NCBI RefSeq assembly: GCF_000600295.1
Contig: NZ_JEMG01000001.1
Coordinates: forward strand, 3,074,311 to 3,138,310
Origin: Hylemonella gracilis str. Niagara R
Lineage (GTDB): Bacteria; Pseudomonadota; Gammaproteobacteria; Burkholderiales; Burkholderiaceae_C
Direction: 5' to 3'
Length of the DNA: 64,000 nt
Shown: piece after piece, positions 19,198 through 28,799 of the stretch
Layout: the number at the start of each line of letters is the position of its first letter
How positions within the stretch are numbered: position 1 is the stretch's first letter
Program-made: the position numbers and the translations under genes
The notes under the pieces: generated by a model
What the model was told of the DNA's origin: nothing
Seen by the model: the letters and a program-made list of their open reading frames with translations, nothing else
The model's database searches: none

Positions 19198-20994
19198 ATG
19201 GCCCTCACCCTCGAACAGCTCAACACCCTGCCACTGCCCCAGGCCAGTGCCCTGCTGGACGGCCTGTACGAACACTCGCCCTGGATCGTCGAGCGGGCGC
19301 TGGCTCAACGGCCGTTCGCCACGCTGGCCGCACTGCAGCAAGCCTGCATCCGCGTGCTCGAAGCCGAAGGCCGGGCCACCAACGGCGAAGCGGAGGTGGC
19401 GCTGATCCGCGCCCATCCCGAGCTAGCGAGCAAGGCCGCCATCGCCCGGACGCTGACGGCCGAGTCCAACCACGAACAGAGCACCGCAGGCCTGACCCAC
19501 TGCACGCCCGAAGAATTCGCCACGCTGCAGCAGCTGAACGCCAACTACAAAGCCCGCTTTGGCTGGCCCTTCATCCTGGCCGTGCGCGGCCCTCGCGGCA
19601 CGGGGCTGACACGCCAGCAGATCGTCACCACGTTCGAGCGCCGCCTGCACGGCCACCCCGATGCGGAGCGGGCCGAGTGCATCCGGCAGATCCACCGCAT
19701 CGCCGAACTGCGCCTGCAGGACAAGTTCGGGCCCTCCTCGCCCTTTCACCCCGCACTCGGCCAAGGTGTCTGGGACTGGCAGGAAGCCCTGGCCACACAC
19801 AGCGAACCGGACTATCGGGCACGCGGCGAATTGACCGTCACTTACTTGAGCGACGCGCACCGCGCCTGCGCCGCGCAGATCGCGCAGACCATGCGGGAGG
19901 CCGGTTGCGACAGCGTGACCATCGACGCCGTGGGCAATGTGGTGGGGCGTTACGAAGGCAGCGGTCCTGATGCCAAAGCATTGCTCACCGGCAGCCATTA
20001 CGACACGGTGCACAACGGCGGCAAGTACGACGGACGCCTGGGCATCTACGTGCCCCTGGCCTGCGTGCAACAGCTCCGCGCCCAGAAAAAGCGCCTGCGC
20101 CACGCGCTGGAAATCGTGGCCTTCGCCGAGGAGGAAGGTCAGCGCTACAAGGCTACTTTCCTGGCCTCCAGCGCGCTGACCGGCAGCTTCGACCCCGCCT
20201 GGCTGGACCAGCAGGACGCCGCAGGTGTGACCATGTGCGCTGCCATGCAGGCCGCCGGCCTGCCCGGCACGATGGCGGCCATCAACGTCTTGCGGCGCGA
20301 CCCAGCGCAGTACCTTGGCTTCGTGGAGGTGCACATCGAACAGGGGCCGGTGCTGAGCCAGCAACAACTGCCCCTGGGCGTGGTGACGTCCATCAACGGC
20401 AGCGTGCGCCTGTTGGGCGAAGTCATCGGCCTGGCCAGCCACGCTGGCACCACACCCATGCCCATGCGGGCGGATGCGGCGGCGGCCGTAGCCGAACTCG
20501 TCCTGCACGTTGAGCAGGCCGCAGCGCAGCGCCACCCTGACACCGTGGGCACCGTGGGCAAACTCGAGGTGCCCGGCGGTTCCATCAACGTGGTTCCCGG
20601 CCGCTGCCGCTTCAGCCTGGACTTGCGCGCGCCCACCAACGCCCAGCGTGACGCGCTGCTGGCCGATGTGCAAGAAGGCCTGCGGGCCATCTGCGAGCGG
20701 CGCGGCCTGCGCTACACACTGGAAGAAACCATGCGCGCCAGCGCCGCGCCCAGCAGCCCCGCATGGCAGGCGCGCTGGGAAGCCGCCGTGGCCGCCCTGG
20801 GTCTGCCGGTGCTGCGCCTGCCCAGTGGCGCTGGCCACGACGCGATGAAGCTGCACGACATCCTGCCGCAGGCCATGCTGTTCGTGCGTGGCGAAAACAA
20901 TGGCATCAGCCACAACCCGCTGGAATCCAGCACCGCCGAGGACATGGACCTCGCGGTGCGCGCCTTCCAGCACCTCCTGACGCATCTCGCATGA
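19198..20994 (+). CDS. UraD-AllC fusion: OHCU decarboxylase plus allantoate amidohydrolase
   Basis: A 598-residue two-domain enzyme. Residues 1 to about 170 are OHCU decarboxylase (RAHPELASKAAI, THCTPEEFATLQQLNANYKARFGWPF, RLHGHPDAERAECIRQIHRIAELRLQDKFG). Residues about 180-598 are an M20/AllC amidohydrolase with metal-site segments LLTGSHYDTVHNGGKYDGRLG, AFAEEEGQRY and EVHIEQGPVL, and SGAGHDA near the end. It would carry out decarboxylation of OHCU to (S)-allantoin and hydrolysis of allantoate, with PuuE acting between them. ATG 19198 is the natural start; the frame opens at 19111 inside puuE. Confidence 0.92.
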   Translation: MALTLEQLNTLPLPQASALLDGLYEHSPWIVERALAQRPFATLAALQQACIRVLEAEGRATNGEAEVALIRAHPELASKAAIARTLTAESNHEQSTAGLTHCTPEEFATLQQLNANYKARFGWPFILAVRGPRGTGLTRQQIVTTFERRLHGHPDAERAECIRQIHRIAELRLQDKFGPSSPFHPALGQGVWDWQEALATHSEPDYRARGELTVTYLSDAHRACAAQIAQTMREAGCDSVTIDAVGNVVGRYEGSGPDAKALLTGSHYDTVHNGGKYDGRLGIYVPLACVQQLRAQKKRLRHALEIVAFAEEEGQRYKATFLASSALTGSFDPAWLDQQDAAGVTMCAAMQAAGLPGTMAAINVLRRDPAQYLGFVEVHIEQGPVLSQQQLPLGVVTSINGSVRLLGEVIGLASHAGTTPMPMRADAAAAVAELVLHVEQAAAQRHPDTVGTVGKLEVPGGSINVVPGRCRFSLDLRAPTNAQRDALLADVQEGLRAICERRGLRYTLEETMRASAAPSSPAWQARWEAAVAALGLPVLRLPSGAGHDAMKLHDILPQAMLFVRGENNGISHNPLESSTAEDMDLAVRAFQHLLTHLA

Positions 20995-21055
20995 GCAACG
21001 CGTCGGGCCTTTCCCCGCAAGCGCGCTCTACGACGCGCAGCACCAAGGTCATTCC

Positions 21056-22303
21056 ATGAGCACTACCTACCAGGCCCTCGACCGCTGGGTCGAGCAGCAC
21101 TTCGACGAAGAAACCACCTTTCTGCAGCAACTCGTGCGCGTACCCACCGACACGCCGCCCGGCAACAACGCGCCGCACGCCGAGCGCACGGCCGAGCTGC
21201 TGCGCGCCTGGGGCTGGGAAGTTGAAGCCTTTCCCGTGCCCCGGGCCGACGTCGAGGCTGCAGGCCTGCAAAGCATCACCAACCTCATCGTGCGGCGGCG
21301 CTACGGCAGCGGCGGCCCCACCATCGCTTTGAACGCCCACGGCGATGTGGTGCCCCCCGGCGAAGGCTGGACGCATGACCCGTACGGAGGGGAGATCGCG
21401 GACGGCAAGCTCTACGGGCGTGCCGCCGCAGTGAGCAAGAGCGACTTCGCCAGCTTCACCCACGCGGTGCGCGCGCTCGAAGCCGTGGCCAAACCGACAC
21501 GCGGCAGCGTGGAACTGCACTTCACCTACGACGAGGAATTCGGCGGCGAACTCGGCCCCGGCTGGCTGCTGGAACACGGGCACACGAAGCCCGACCTCAT
21601 GATGGCCGCCGGTTTCAGCTACCAAGTCGTCACCGCGCACAACGGCTGCCTGCAGCTCGAAGTGACCGTGCAGGGCGAGATGTCCCACGCAGCGATTCCC
21701 GACAGCGGCGTCGACGCGCTGCAAGGCGCCACGCACATCATGAGCGCGCTCTACCAGCTCAACGCCGACTATCTCAAGGTCAAATCCAAGGTGGAAGGCA
21801 TCACCCACCCCTACCTGAACATCGGCCTGATCGAAGGCGGCACCAACACCAACGTCGTGCCGGGCAAGGTCGTCTTCAAACTCGACCGCCGCATGATCCC
21901 CGAGGAAGACCCGGTGCAGGTGGAAGCGGATCTGCGCGCCACCATCGCCCAGGCTGCGCAAAATTACGCGCCCCCGCGCGGCGGCAAGAACATCCGCGTG
22001 GACATCAAGCGCATGTTGCTGGCCCGCGCCATGCAGCCCCTGCCCGGCAACCAACCCCTGGTCTCCGCCTTACAGAAGCATGGGCAGGACGTTTTTGGCG
22101 AACCCATCCCGGCCCTGGGCACCCCGCTCTACACCGACGTGCGCCTCTATGTGGAGCGCGGCATCCCTGGCGTGATCTACGGCGCCGGCCCGCGCACCGT
22201 GCGCGAAAGCAATGCCAAGCGCGCCGACGAACACATCGTGCTGGCCGACCTGAAGCGTGCCACCCAGGTCATCGCCCGCACCCTGCACGACCTGCTGAGC
22301 TGA
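21056..22303 (+). CDS. M20 family metallopeptidase (ArgE/DapE-like)
   Basis: A 415-residue protein. Metal-binding segments: ALNAHGDVVPPGEGWTHDPYGGEIADGKLYGRAAAVSKSD and FTYDEEFGGELG; dimerisation part VTVQGEMSHAAIPDSGVDAL. It is close to N-acetylornithine/succinyl-diaminopimelate deacetylases and is found last in the purine operon, 61 bp after allC. It may act on a ureido compound downstream of allantoate (for example ureidoglycolate) or another N-carbamoyl/N-acyl amino acid; this is inference from position. Confidence 0.82.
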   Translation: MSTTYQALDRWVEQHFDEETTFLQQLVRVPTDTPPGNNAPHAERTAELLRAWGWEVEAFPVPRADVEAAGLQSITNLIVRRRYGSGGPTIALNAHGDVVPPGEGWTHDPYGGEIADGKLYGRAAAVSKSDFASFTHAVRALEAVAKPTRGSVELHFTYDEEFGGELGPGWLLEHGHTKPDLMMAAGFSYQVVTAHNGCLQLEVTVQGEMSHAAIPDSGVDALQGATHIMSALYQLNADYLKVKSKVEGITHPYLNIGLIEGGTNTNVVPGKVVFKLDRRMIPEEDPVQVEADLRATIAQAAQNYAPPRGGKNIRVDIKRMLLARAMQPLPGNQPLVSALQKHGQDVFGEPIPALGTPLYTDVRLYVERGIPGVIYGAGPRTVRESNAKRADEHIVLADLKRATQVIARTLHDLLS

Positions 22304-22375
22304 AACGCTGCAAGCAGGTTCACGTCGAAATAGTGCGGGCGCTACGCTGCTGCACAAGAGGCAACCGGCTTTTGT

Positions 22376-22381
22376 TAGAAT
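22376..22381 (+). promoter_or_regulatory. Probable -10 element of the tRNA-Ala promoter
   Basis: TAGAAT at 22376-22381 lies 14 bp before the first tRNA base. The best -35 candidate (TGCACA at 22351) is weak and 19 bp away. Confidence 0.4.
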
Positions 22382-22394
22382 TCGCTCCGCTCGT

Positions 22395-22470
<76 letters not shown>

Positions 22471-22492
22471 CCGATCACTCAGCGACAACACT

Positions 22493-22497
22493 GCTTT
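22493..22497. repeat. 5-bp target site duplication GCTTT (left copy)
   Basis: GCTTT directly before the TGT of element A. The same five bases follow the ACA end at 54557-54561 and also border element B. Five bp is the duplication length made by Tn7-like and related transposases. Confidence 0.85.
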
Positions 22498-22760
22498 TGT
22501 CGCTGGAACCATAAATGTTCCGCTTCGGAACGCTTATGCTTCTTTTCGGGCCGGAACGGTTTTGCTTCCGGTGATTTTGGTCCTACGCCAGAATCCACTG
22601 ACCGGCATCGCATGCGCTGCGTCAGACAGAAATCCCCTGTAATTCAATAACTTAGGCACCAATGCTCTTCCTGAGCAGACTTTGCGCAGCTTCGCCCCGA
22701 GGCTTCTAACTGGCCCAGTTTCGGCACGGTTATGGTTCAAAGCGGAACGGAATTGCTTCC
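22498..22760 (+). repeat. Left end of element A: terminal repeat and five putative TnsB sites
   Basis: 17-bp motif copies (consensus GGAACNNTTATGSTTCC or its complement) at 22505-22521 (inverted), 22527-22543, 22553-22569, 22723-22739 and 22744-22760. Their offsets from the TGT (7, 29, 55, 225 and 246) are identical to those in the left end of element B at 54562-54824. Sequence between sites is also mostly conserved. Confidence 0.85.
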
Positions 22761-23198
22761 ACATGGCAGTCCGTCGGACGGGCCGCACTCGACGCAAGAT
22801 GGCCGTCCATAACGACTGCATAGATCCATGACCGTAAAAGGCTGGGAGCGTCCCTCCACGGACCCACTCTAGGAGGGCAACATTCGAACCACTAGCGCCA
22901 GTCGGCCATAGAGAGGCAGCGGCCACTCCACGGCGGCTCGCCCCGGCAGCGCTGGCCCAGGTCGTCTGAAAAGTGCGGGACACGGACGGCAAGCCTTCGG
23001 TCTAGGGAAGGAAGGCCACAGCCATGTCTTCGCCGCCCTGCGGCCGTATTTGATGCGTCGTTCCTTAGCCGTGGCAGTTTGGTCGACAGTTGTGGGCCTC
23101 TTTGCCGATCACCTACCATTCGTGGACTATCTATCGCGCTCGTTGGTGTCTGTGAAACAAGTGCCATAACCAGTCCCTAGTTTTTTGTCACCGCTGAA
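22761..23198. other. Stretch without a recognisable gene
   Basis: 438 bp between the left-end sites of element A and the first cargo gene. Several short ORFs occur on both strands, but none has family features; I see no RNA gene or repeat in it. Confidence 0.5.
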
Positions 23199-24635
23199 AT
23201 GCTCAAGGTACCGTCCTTCGAAAGTTCTGTCTTGCTGACAGATGACCCGTTGCTGGCGGCGAGAATTTCGGCCTTGTTCGCTCGTCCCGGTCGATACTTG
23301 CCGGTTATGGACGGTCCACGCATGCTTCGTTCAGATGCCGATAACGAAATCGTGCGCCGTCGCAACGCAATGGTCATGACCGGCGCTCGTCAGGTCTTGA
23401 TCGGCGGCCTACCTGCTTCGGCTGCAGCCGGAATTCGCCCGGGTTGGAAGAACTGCTCGGTCTCCGATCTGTACGACGACCATGCCCAGGCGCTACGCGG
23501 GACGGTGAAGCGCCCGAAGGGCGCCTTTCGGTGGGGGCGTGACAACCTAGGCATTGGCTTGTATCAAGCACGTCTCGCTCGGCAGGAGTTTCACCCGGAT
23601 CTCGAAACTTCACCTGCGCTGAACGTGGTCGAATCTGGCAAGCACCTTCTTGTCGCCTGCGAACGCGGAGACCTCTTGGCAGAGGTAATAGCAAGCAACC
23701 TCGCCTTCGCGTGCGGGGCTTCATTCGCGGTGTTCCCTGAACTCGCAAAGAGCGATCGCGCAGACTGGTTAGAGGAAATATATGCGCTGGGACAGGGTGG
23801 CGATGTGACGGAGCGATTCAGCGACTTAGCCCGGCGAGCGCGCAGCCACCTGGGACAGATCGACTTCACGAGGTACAAGGGCATCCTCTTCGTAACTGCC
23901 GGCTTCCCTTGGGGGATTGCGGTCCCCGAAGTTACGAACTCGCACATGTACCGCTACCCTGACTTTGGACGAGCGGTCATTGAAGGACTGCGGGCATCCC
24001 AGAGCTCGAGTCGCAGCGCAAGAACCGCACTGCTCATCGACCCCCAAACCGTTGAAGGTTCGGAGATTCCAGCCATTAACCGCGCATTGCTCAAAAACGG
24101 CACGCTAACGCGCATCGTTCGTGGGCAAGCAGCGACGCAGACGCGAGTCCAGTACCTCTTGGACTTGTTGCCTCACGACATCATCGTGCTTTCCAGTCAC
24201 GCGGGAGACGCGCCTGGGGAGCGCATCACTTATGAATACCCCGACGCTGATGGCCGAGGGCGCAGGCTCGTCGTGGATCAAGCGCTGGGCATTGGCTACG
24301 ACGCATCTAACGGCATGTTCAGGGTTACGGAGTTTCACCGCTTTCACTCCCTAGATGGTGTCGACTGGCGCGACACGGCTGGCAAGGAAGTGTTACCCGT
24401 CGGAACAGCCATAACGACTTGGAATGCGATGGGCGGACAGATGGAGCGCAGGAACTTCATCGTCGATCGGCAACCGATTCCCCGTGTCACCGGATCGATG
24501 GCAATACAACTGCACGACGGCGTTTGGCTCTTTGCCTCGCATGGCTTCGCTCCTGAGTCGGCGCCCTTGTTCGTCAACAACTCGTGTTGGTCGTGGCACG
24601 AACTGGGGTCTCCTCGTTTTCAGTGCAATAAGTGA
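23199..24635 (+). pseudogene. Caspase/CHAT-like candidate gene, 3' end cut off by IS1071
   Basis: The frame encodes 478 residues, but the last ten or so (GSPRFQCNK) come from the IS1071 inverted repeat that begins at 24605, so the native C-terminus is lost. I do not recognise a named family. The second half has IIVLSSHAGDAPGE (His334), WLFASHG (His448) and PLFVNNSCWSWHE (Cys463), which looks like the His and Cys strands of caspase-like/CHAT or C25 peptidases. The nucleophile candidate is only six residues before the break. The first half (NVVESGKHLLVACERGDLL) is unknown. The function may be that of a defence effector, now probably broken; this is inference. Confidence 0.55.
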
Positions 24636-24714
24636 CGGTACGCAAAGCTAGCACTGGCGCGGGGGTGGTCTGGGTAGACCGTTGATTTCATTGACTTTCC
24701 TGTTCGCTTTGTAA
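24605..24714. repeat. IS1071 left inverted repeat
   Basis: About 110 bp, near-identical to the inverted complement of 27699-27808, with a few mismatches such as GCAAAGC against GAAAAGC. It supplies the artificial end of the preceding ORF. Confidence 0.9.
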
Positions 24715-24749
24715 ACGGGTATGGTGGCCTCCCACTTTTGAGGTTCACG

Positions 24750-27665
24750 ATGCAGGGTTGGCACACAACGTTTTTGGGGATGCGTGGGCTCCCCCGCGAT
24801 ATCAGCGACTTCGAGATGAAGGCATTTTTCACCTTCGATGGTGCCGAGCGCGACGCAATCAATGCACGCCGAGGTGATTCCCACAAGCTTGGTCTGGCGC
24901 TCCATATTGGTTTCCTGCGCATGAGTGGGCGTTTGCTCGGTGCCTTTCGGGTAATTCCAGTAGCCTTGTGGCGCCACCTTGGCAACGAGCTTGGCATTGC
25001 AGCACCAGAAGTCGCCTCGCTGAGAGCCATGTATGAACGCGGGCGCACGCTATTCGATCACCAACAAGTAGCCTGCACGGTCCTTGGATTCCAGTGGATG
25101 AGCGAGCACCAGCGCCGCTCACTGGTACGTGAACTGCGCGACGAAGTGGCGCGCTGCGCCGACCGCGATCAGCTACTCGTGCGGGCGCGTCAATGGCTGT
25201 ACAAGAACAAGCTGGTGATCGTGCACGAGCGGGCAATTCGGACACTGATTGCGGCGGCACTTGCCCAGCTTGAAGTTGAAACAGGCACCGCCATCGCCGC
25301 CAGCGTTGATCCAGCAACACTTGATCGCTGGCGAGCCTCAGTTTCAGAGCTGCGCCCAGATGGACAAACCCAGCAGAGTTGGCTATGGGCTGCACCGGCG
25401 AAACACTCAACCCGCCAAATCAGCGAGGTACTGGAGCGCATCGACCTGCTTTACACGCTGGACGTTCATAAGCACCTGGCAGACATCCCCGATCTCATCT
25501 TGCGCCGCTACGCGCGCCGACTTGTCTCCAGGCCGCCCTCAGCCGGAGCCAAGATCAAAGAGCCAGCGCGCACCGTGGAGGTCGCATGCTTTCTTCGGTA
25601 TTGCCTGTTCACCACCACAGACCAGTTGATCCTTATGGTGCAGCGCCGGATCGCCGATCTGTGGCGTCAGGCTGCCGCCGATGTCCCCGCTACCGTCAAT
25701 TGGGCCGCAATGTACAAAACGCTGCTCGGCGAACTTGTTGCCTTGAGCGCGCAAGGTGCGGTGCCAGATGCTGAGTTGCGTGCCCGTCTTGAAGCCTTGA
25801 TCACCGAAACCCAGAAACGCAAACCACCGAGCAGGGCCTCCCTGGTCCGCGAGGGATTGATTGATGGAATTCGCCCCGTGCGGTCGTTGCTCGTCGCCAT
25901 TGCAAAGCTGCCCTGGCAGGCCACCGGCGAGCATCCTGCCATCGAGTACCTTGCCAAGCTGCAAGCTTTATATCTCAAAGGATCCAGAAAGCTGCCAGTT
26001 GAAGTGGTGGCACCAAGTCTGGGAATGATCTGGCAGGTTTCGATCTCCAGCCCAGACCGGGAACGGGCGTTTCAGGCGTTGGAGGTGGCCACCCTGTTTG
26101 CCCTGCGCCGCGCGGTGCGCAATGGCTCGGTCTGGATTGAGCACAGCCTGAGCTTTCGGGGTCGTGCGCGCTTGTTCTTCACGGACGAGCGTTGGCAGGC
26201 AGAGTCCAAGAAACACTATGCCCGTCTATCGTTACCCAGCAAGGCTGCCACTTTCTTGAAGCCTTTGCTGGCCAGAGTAACTGCCGGTGTCGATGCGGTG
26301 GCCGCTGCAGCCCGCAGTGGCGTACTGCGCGTGGATGATGAACTCCATTTGTCGCCATTGCCCGCAGAGGACGAAGACCCAGAAGTGACCAAGCTGCGCG
26401 CGGCTTTGGATCACCGCATCGGTGAGGTTCAATTGCCGGAAGTGATTCTGGCCGTTGACGCCCAGGTGCGCTTTAGCTGGATCATGCTCGGACGTGAGCC
26501 GCGCTCTACCGACGAGCTGCTGATGGTCTATGCCGGCATCATGGCCCACGGCACCAGTCTGACTGCGGTCGAATGCGCGCGCATGATTCCGCAATTGTCT
26601 GCCACCAGCATTCGCCAGGCCATGCGCTGGGCGCGGGACGAACGGCGTCTGAGCCAGGCCTGCCAGGCTGTGCTGGAATTCATGCAGCGACACCCGATTG
26701 CCGCCACCTGGGGGCGGTCCGATTTGGCATCTTCTGACATGATGAGCATGGAGACCACCAAACGGGTGTGGCAAGCCCGGCTTGATCCTCGGCGCAACAC
26801 ACCTTCCATTGGAATCTACTCCCATGTAAAAGACCGGTGGGGCATCTTCCATGCGCAGCCCTTTGTGCTCAATGAGCGCCAGGCGGGCGTGGCCATTGAA
26901 GGTGTCATCCGCCAAGAAAAGCTGGAGACCAGCCAGCTTGCTGTGGATACCCATGGCTACACCGACTTTGCCATGTCACATGCCCGTTTGCTTGGTTTTG
27001 ATCTTTGCCCGCGGTTGAAGGAACTCAAACAGCGCCACCTCTTTGTGCCACGCGGCACCAAAGTGCCCGCAGAAATCGCTGCGGTGTGCGAAGCCAATGT
27101 CGACGTCGCTTTGATCGAAAAGCATTGGGATAGTCTGGTGCACCTGGCAGCCTCGGTCATGAGCGGACATGCCAGTGCGGTGGCAGCTCTTGCGCGGTTC
27201 GGTTCTGCCGCCCAGGGCGATCCAATCTATGAGGCTGGCGTGCAATTGGGGCGGTTGCTGCGTACGGCGTTTTTGGCTGACTACTTTGTCAAGGACGCTT
27301 TCAGGAACGAGTTGCGCCGGGTGCTCAATCGGGGCGAGGCTGTTAACGCCCTCAAGCGCGCCATTTATACCGGCCGGATCAGCCCGGCGCAGGCCAAACG
27401 TGTCGATGAAATGCAGGCTGTGGCCGATGCGTTGAGCCTGATGGCCAACATCGTGATGGCGTGGAATACCTCACAGATGCAGGCGGTCCTGGATCGCTGG
27501 TCGAACCGCCGCCAGGTCATTCCACCGGAACTGATCGGGAAGATTGCGCCCACCAGGCTGGAGAGCATCAACTTGCGGGGTGTGTTTCGCTTCCCGGTTG
27601 ACCGCTATGCTGACCAAATCCTGCCTTCGCGGCCAAATGCATCGATAACTGGCACCAATGGATGA
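24750..27665 (+). CDS. tnpA: IS1071 transposase TnpA (Tn3 family DDE)
   Basis: 971 residues from ATG 24750 (MQGWHTTFLG), equal to the known IS1071 TnpA length; an in-frame ATG at 24738 adds four residues. The N-terminal DUF4158-like DNA-binding part is followed by the catalytic DDE region typical of Tn3 transposases: VDTHGYTDFAMSHARLLGFDLCPRLK carries an Asp and RRVLNRGEAVNALKRAIYTGRI the Glu segment. It is intact, so the element may be active. Confidence 0.95.
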   Translation: MQGWHTTFLGMRGLPRDISDFEMKAFFTFDGAERDAINARRGDSHKLGLALHIGFLRMSGRLLGAFRVIPVALWRHLGNELGIAAPEVASLRAMYERGRTLFDHQQVACTVLGFQWMSEHQRRSLVRELRDEVARCADRDQLLVRARQWLYKNKLVIVHERAIRTLIAAALAQLEVETGTAIAASVDPATLDRWRASVSELRPDGQTQQSWLWAAPAKHSTRQISEVLERIDLLYTLDVHKHLADIPDLILRRYARRLVSRPPSAGAKIKEPARTVEVACFLRYCLFTTTDQLILMVQRRIADLWRQAAADVPATVNWAAMYKTLLGELVALSAQGAVPDAELRARLEALITETQKRKPPSRASLVREGLIDGIRPVRSLLVAIAKLPWQATGEHPAIEYLAKLQALYLKGSRKLPVEVVAPSLGMIWQVSISSPDRERAFQALEVATLFALRRAVRNGSVWIEHSLSFRGRARLFFTDERWQAESKKHYARLSLPSKAATFLKPLLARVTAGVDAVAAAARSGVLRVDDELHLSPLPAEDEDPEVTKLRAALDHRIGEVQLPEVILAVDAQVRFSWIMLGREPRSTDELLMVYAGIMAHGTSLTAVECARMIPQLSATSIRQAMRWARDERRLSQACQAVLEFMQRHPIAATWGRSDLASSDMMSMETTKRVWQARLDPRRNTPSIGIYSHVKDRWGIFHAQPFVLNERQAGVAIEGVIRQEKLETSQLAVDTHGYTDFAMSHARLLGFDLCPRLKELKQRHLFVPRGTKVPAEIAAVCEANVDVALIEKHWDSLVHLAASVMSGHASAVAALARFGSAAQGDPIYEAGVQLGRLLRTAFLADYFVKDAFRNELRRVLNRGEAVNALKRAIYTGRISPAQAKRVDEMQAVADALSLMANIVMAWNTSQMQAVLDRWSNRRQVIPPELIGKIAPTRLESINLRGVFRFPVDRYADQILPSRPNASITGTNG

Positions 27666-27698
27666 AACCGACCACGGTTTGACGCCACGAATCGCAGA

Positions 27699-27808
27699 TT
27701 TGAAAGTGAACAGGAAAGTCAATGAAATCAACGATCTACCAACACCACCTCCGCGCCAGTGCTAGCTTTTCGTACCGTCACTTATTGCACTGAAAACGAG
27801 GAGACCCC
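27699..27808. repeat. IS1071 right inverted repeat
   Basis: Inverted complement of the left repeat, ending in GACCCC at 27808. Confidence 0.9.
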
Positions 27809-27849
27809 TTCACTGAAAACCGGCGCGAATCCGCGCATAGGATGGAACC

Positions 27850-28503
27850 ATGTGCAGTCACTACGAAGGCGTGCGAGACGCCCAGGTCTTGCGAAAGGTG
27901 TTCCAGGTGGAGCCACCGGCCGACATGGGAAAAACCGATCTCTGGCCGGGATACCCCGGCCTGCTGATCCGCCGCCCTAGGGAGAAGGACTCGGGGGATG
28001 ATGCAGTACCAGATCGGGAAGCGTTACCCGGCCTGTTTGGCCTGGTGCCCCACTGGGCGACCGACCTGAAGATCTGCCGCAGTACCTACAACGCCCGCAG
28101 CGAGACGGTGGCCACCAAACCGAGTTTTCGTGAGGCCTGGAAGAGGGCGCAGCACTGCATCATCCCGGCCCAAGCCATCTACGAACCGGACTGGCGCAGC
28201 GGCAAGGCCGTTCCCACTCGTATCGAACGGTCAGACGGTCGGCCCATGGGCATTGCAGGTTTGTGGTCTGCCTGGAAGTCTCCCCAAGGGGAATGGGTGC
28301 ACAGCTACACCATGCTGACGACCAACGCCGATACCCACCCGCTGATGAACCAGTTTCACAAGCCGACCGACGAGAAACGCATGGTTGTGGTGTTGCCGGA
28401 GTCGGTCTATGACGAGTGGCTGGTGGCGACGGCTGAGCGCAGTGGGCAGTTGCTGGTGCCGTTTGCGGCGGAGGGGTTGAGGGTGGGGAGTGAACGAGAT
28501 TGA
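27850..28503 (+). CDS. SRAP-domain protein (YedK/HMCES-like abasic-site crosslinker)
   Basis: 217 residues. The conserved Cys2 (MCSHYEG) is the residue that crosslinks to abasic sites after Met removal. Further family motifs are STYNARSETV, CIIPAQAIYE (Glu), AGLWSAW and NADTHPLMNQFHKPTDEKRMVVVL (active-site His). It protects abasic sites in single-stranded DNA. Many mobile elements carry such a gene. It begins 41 bp after IS1071. Unlike most relatives it starts MCSHY rather than MCGRF. Confidence 0.9.
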   Translation: MCSHYEGVRDAQVLRKVFQVEPPADMGKTDLWPGYPGLLIRRPREKDSGDDAVPDREALPGLFGLVPHWATDLKICRSTYNARSETVATKPSFREAWKRAQHCIIPAQAIYEPDWRSGKAVPTRIERSDGRPMGIAGLWSAWKSPQGEWVHSYTMLTTNADTHPLMNQFHKPTDEKRMVVVLPESVYDEWLVATAERSGQLLVPFAAEGLRVGSERD

Positions 28504-28799
28504 AGGAGGGTGGGAGACAAGTTTGCAGCGATTGCCGTCGGTCGCGGCCGGGAGCTGATTTCACGTAGGATGGCACGAAGCTGTCATCAGCTAACCTGGC
28601 GCGGCAGCATGAATGGCCGGTATTGATGGGGCTGCTGTCATCCAACGTGGCAGGTCGCAGATTGCTCCGCCAACTCGCGGCGAATGTCAGCTGTGACTTT
28701 CGGGAATAAAGATGGTCGGGACCATACCTCGACTCGCAACAGCTCCAAACTAGTGCGCAGCGTGCGTCGGCTGGCCATCCCACCTAGACGTATGACGGC
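28504..28799. other. Short intergenic stretch without a gene
   Basis: About 296 bp between convergent genes; I see no terminator, RNA gene or repeat here. Confidence 0.5.

Larger units (their letters stand above)
24605..27808 (+). mobile_element. IS1071 (Tn3 family), complete
   Basis: 3204 bp from GGGGTC to GACCCC, exactly the known IS1071 length. Inverted repeats of about 110 bp start with GGGGTCTCCTCGTTTTCAGT. It encodes only the 971-aa transposase and no resolvase. The 5-bp flanks differ (GAACT left, TTCAC right), so no target duplication is visible: the copy has probably recombined with another IS1071 or made an adjacent deletion. Confidence 0.93.

Noticed and set aside
22490-22770. The 263-bp repeats at 22498 and 54562 as att sites of an integrative element or prophage
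   Set aside because: No integrase is present and no tRNA 3' fragment occurs at the far copy. The TGT...ACA ends, 5-bp GCTTT and tns genes fit a Tn7-like transposon better.
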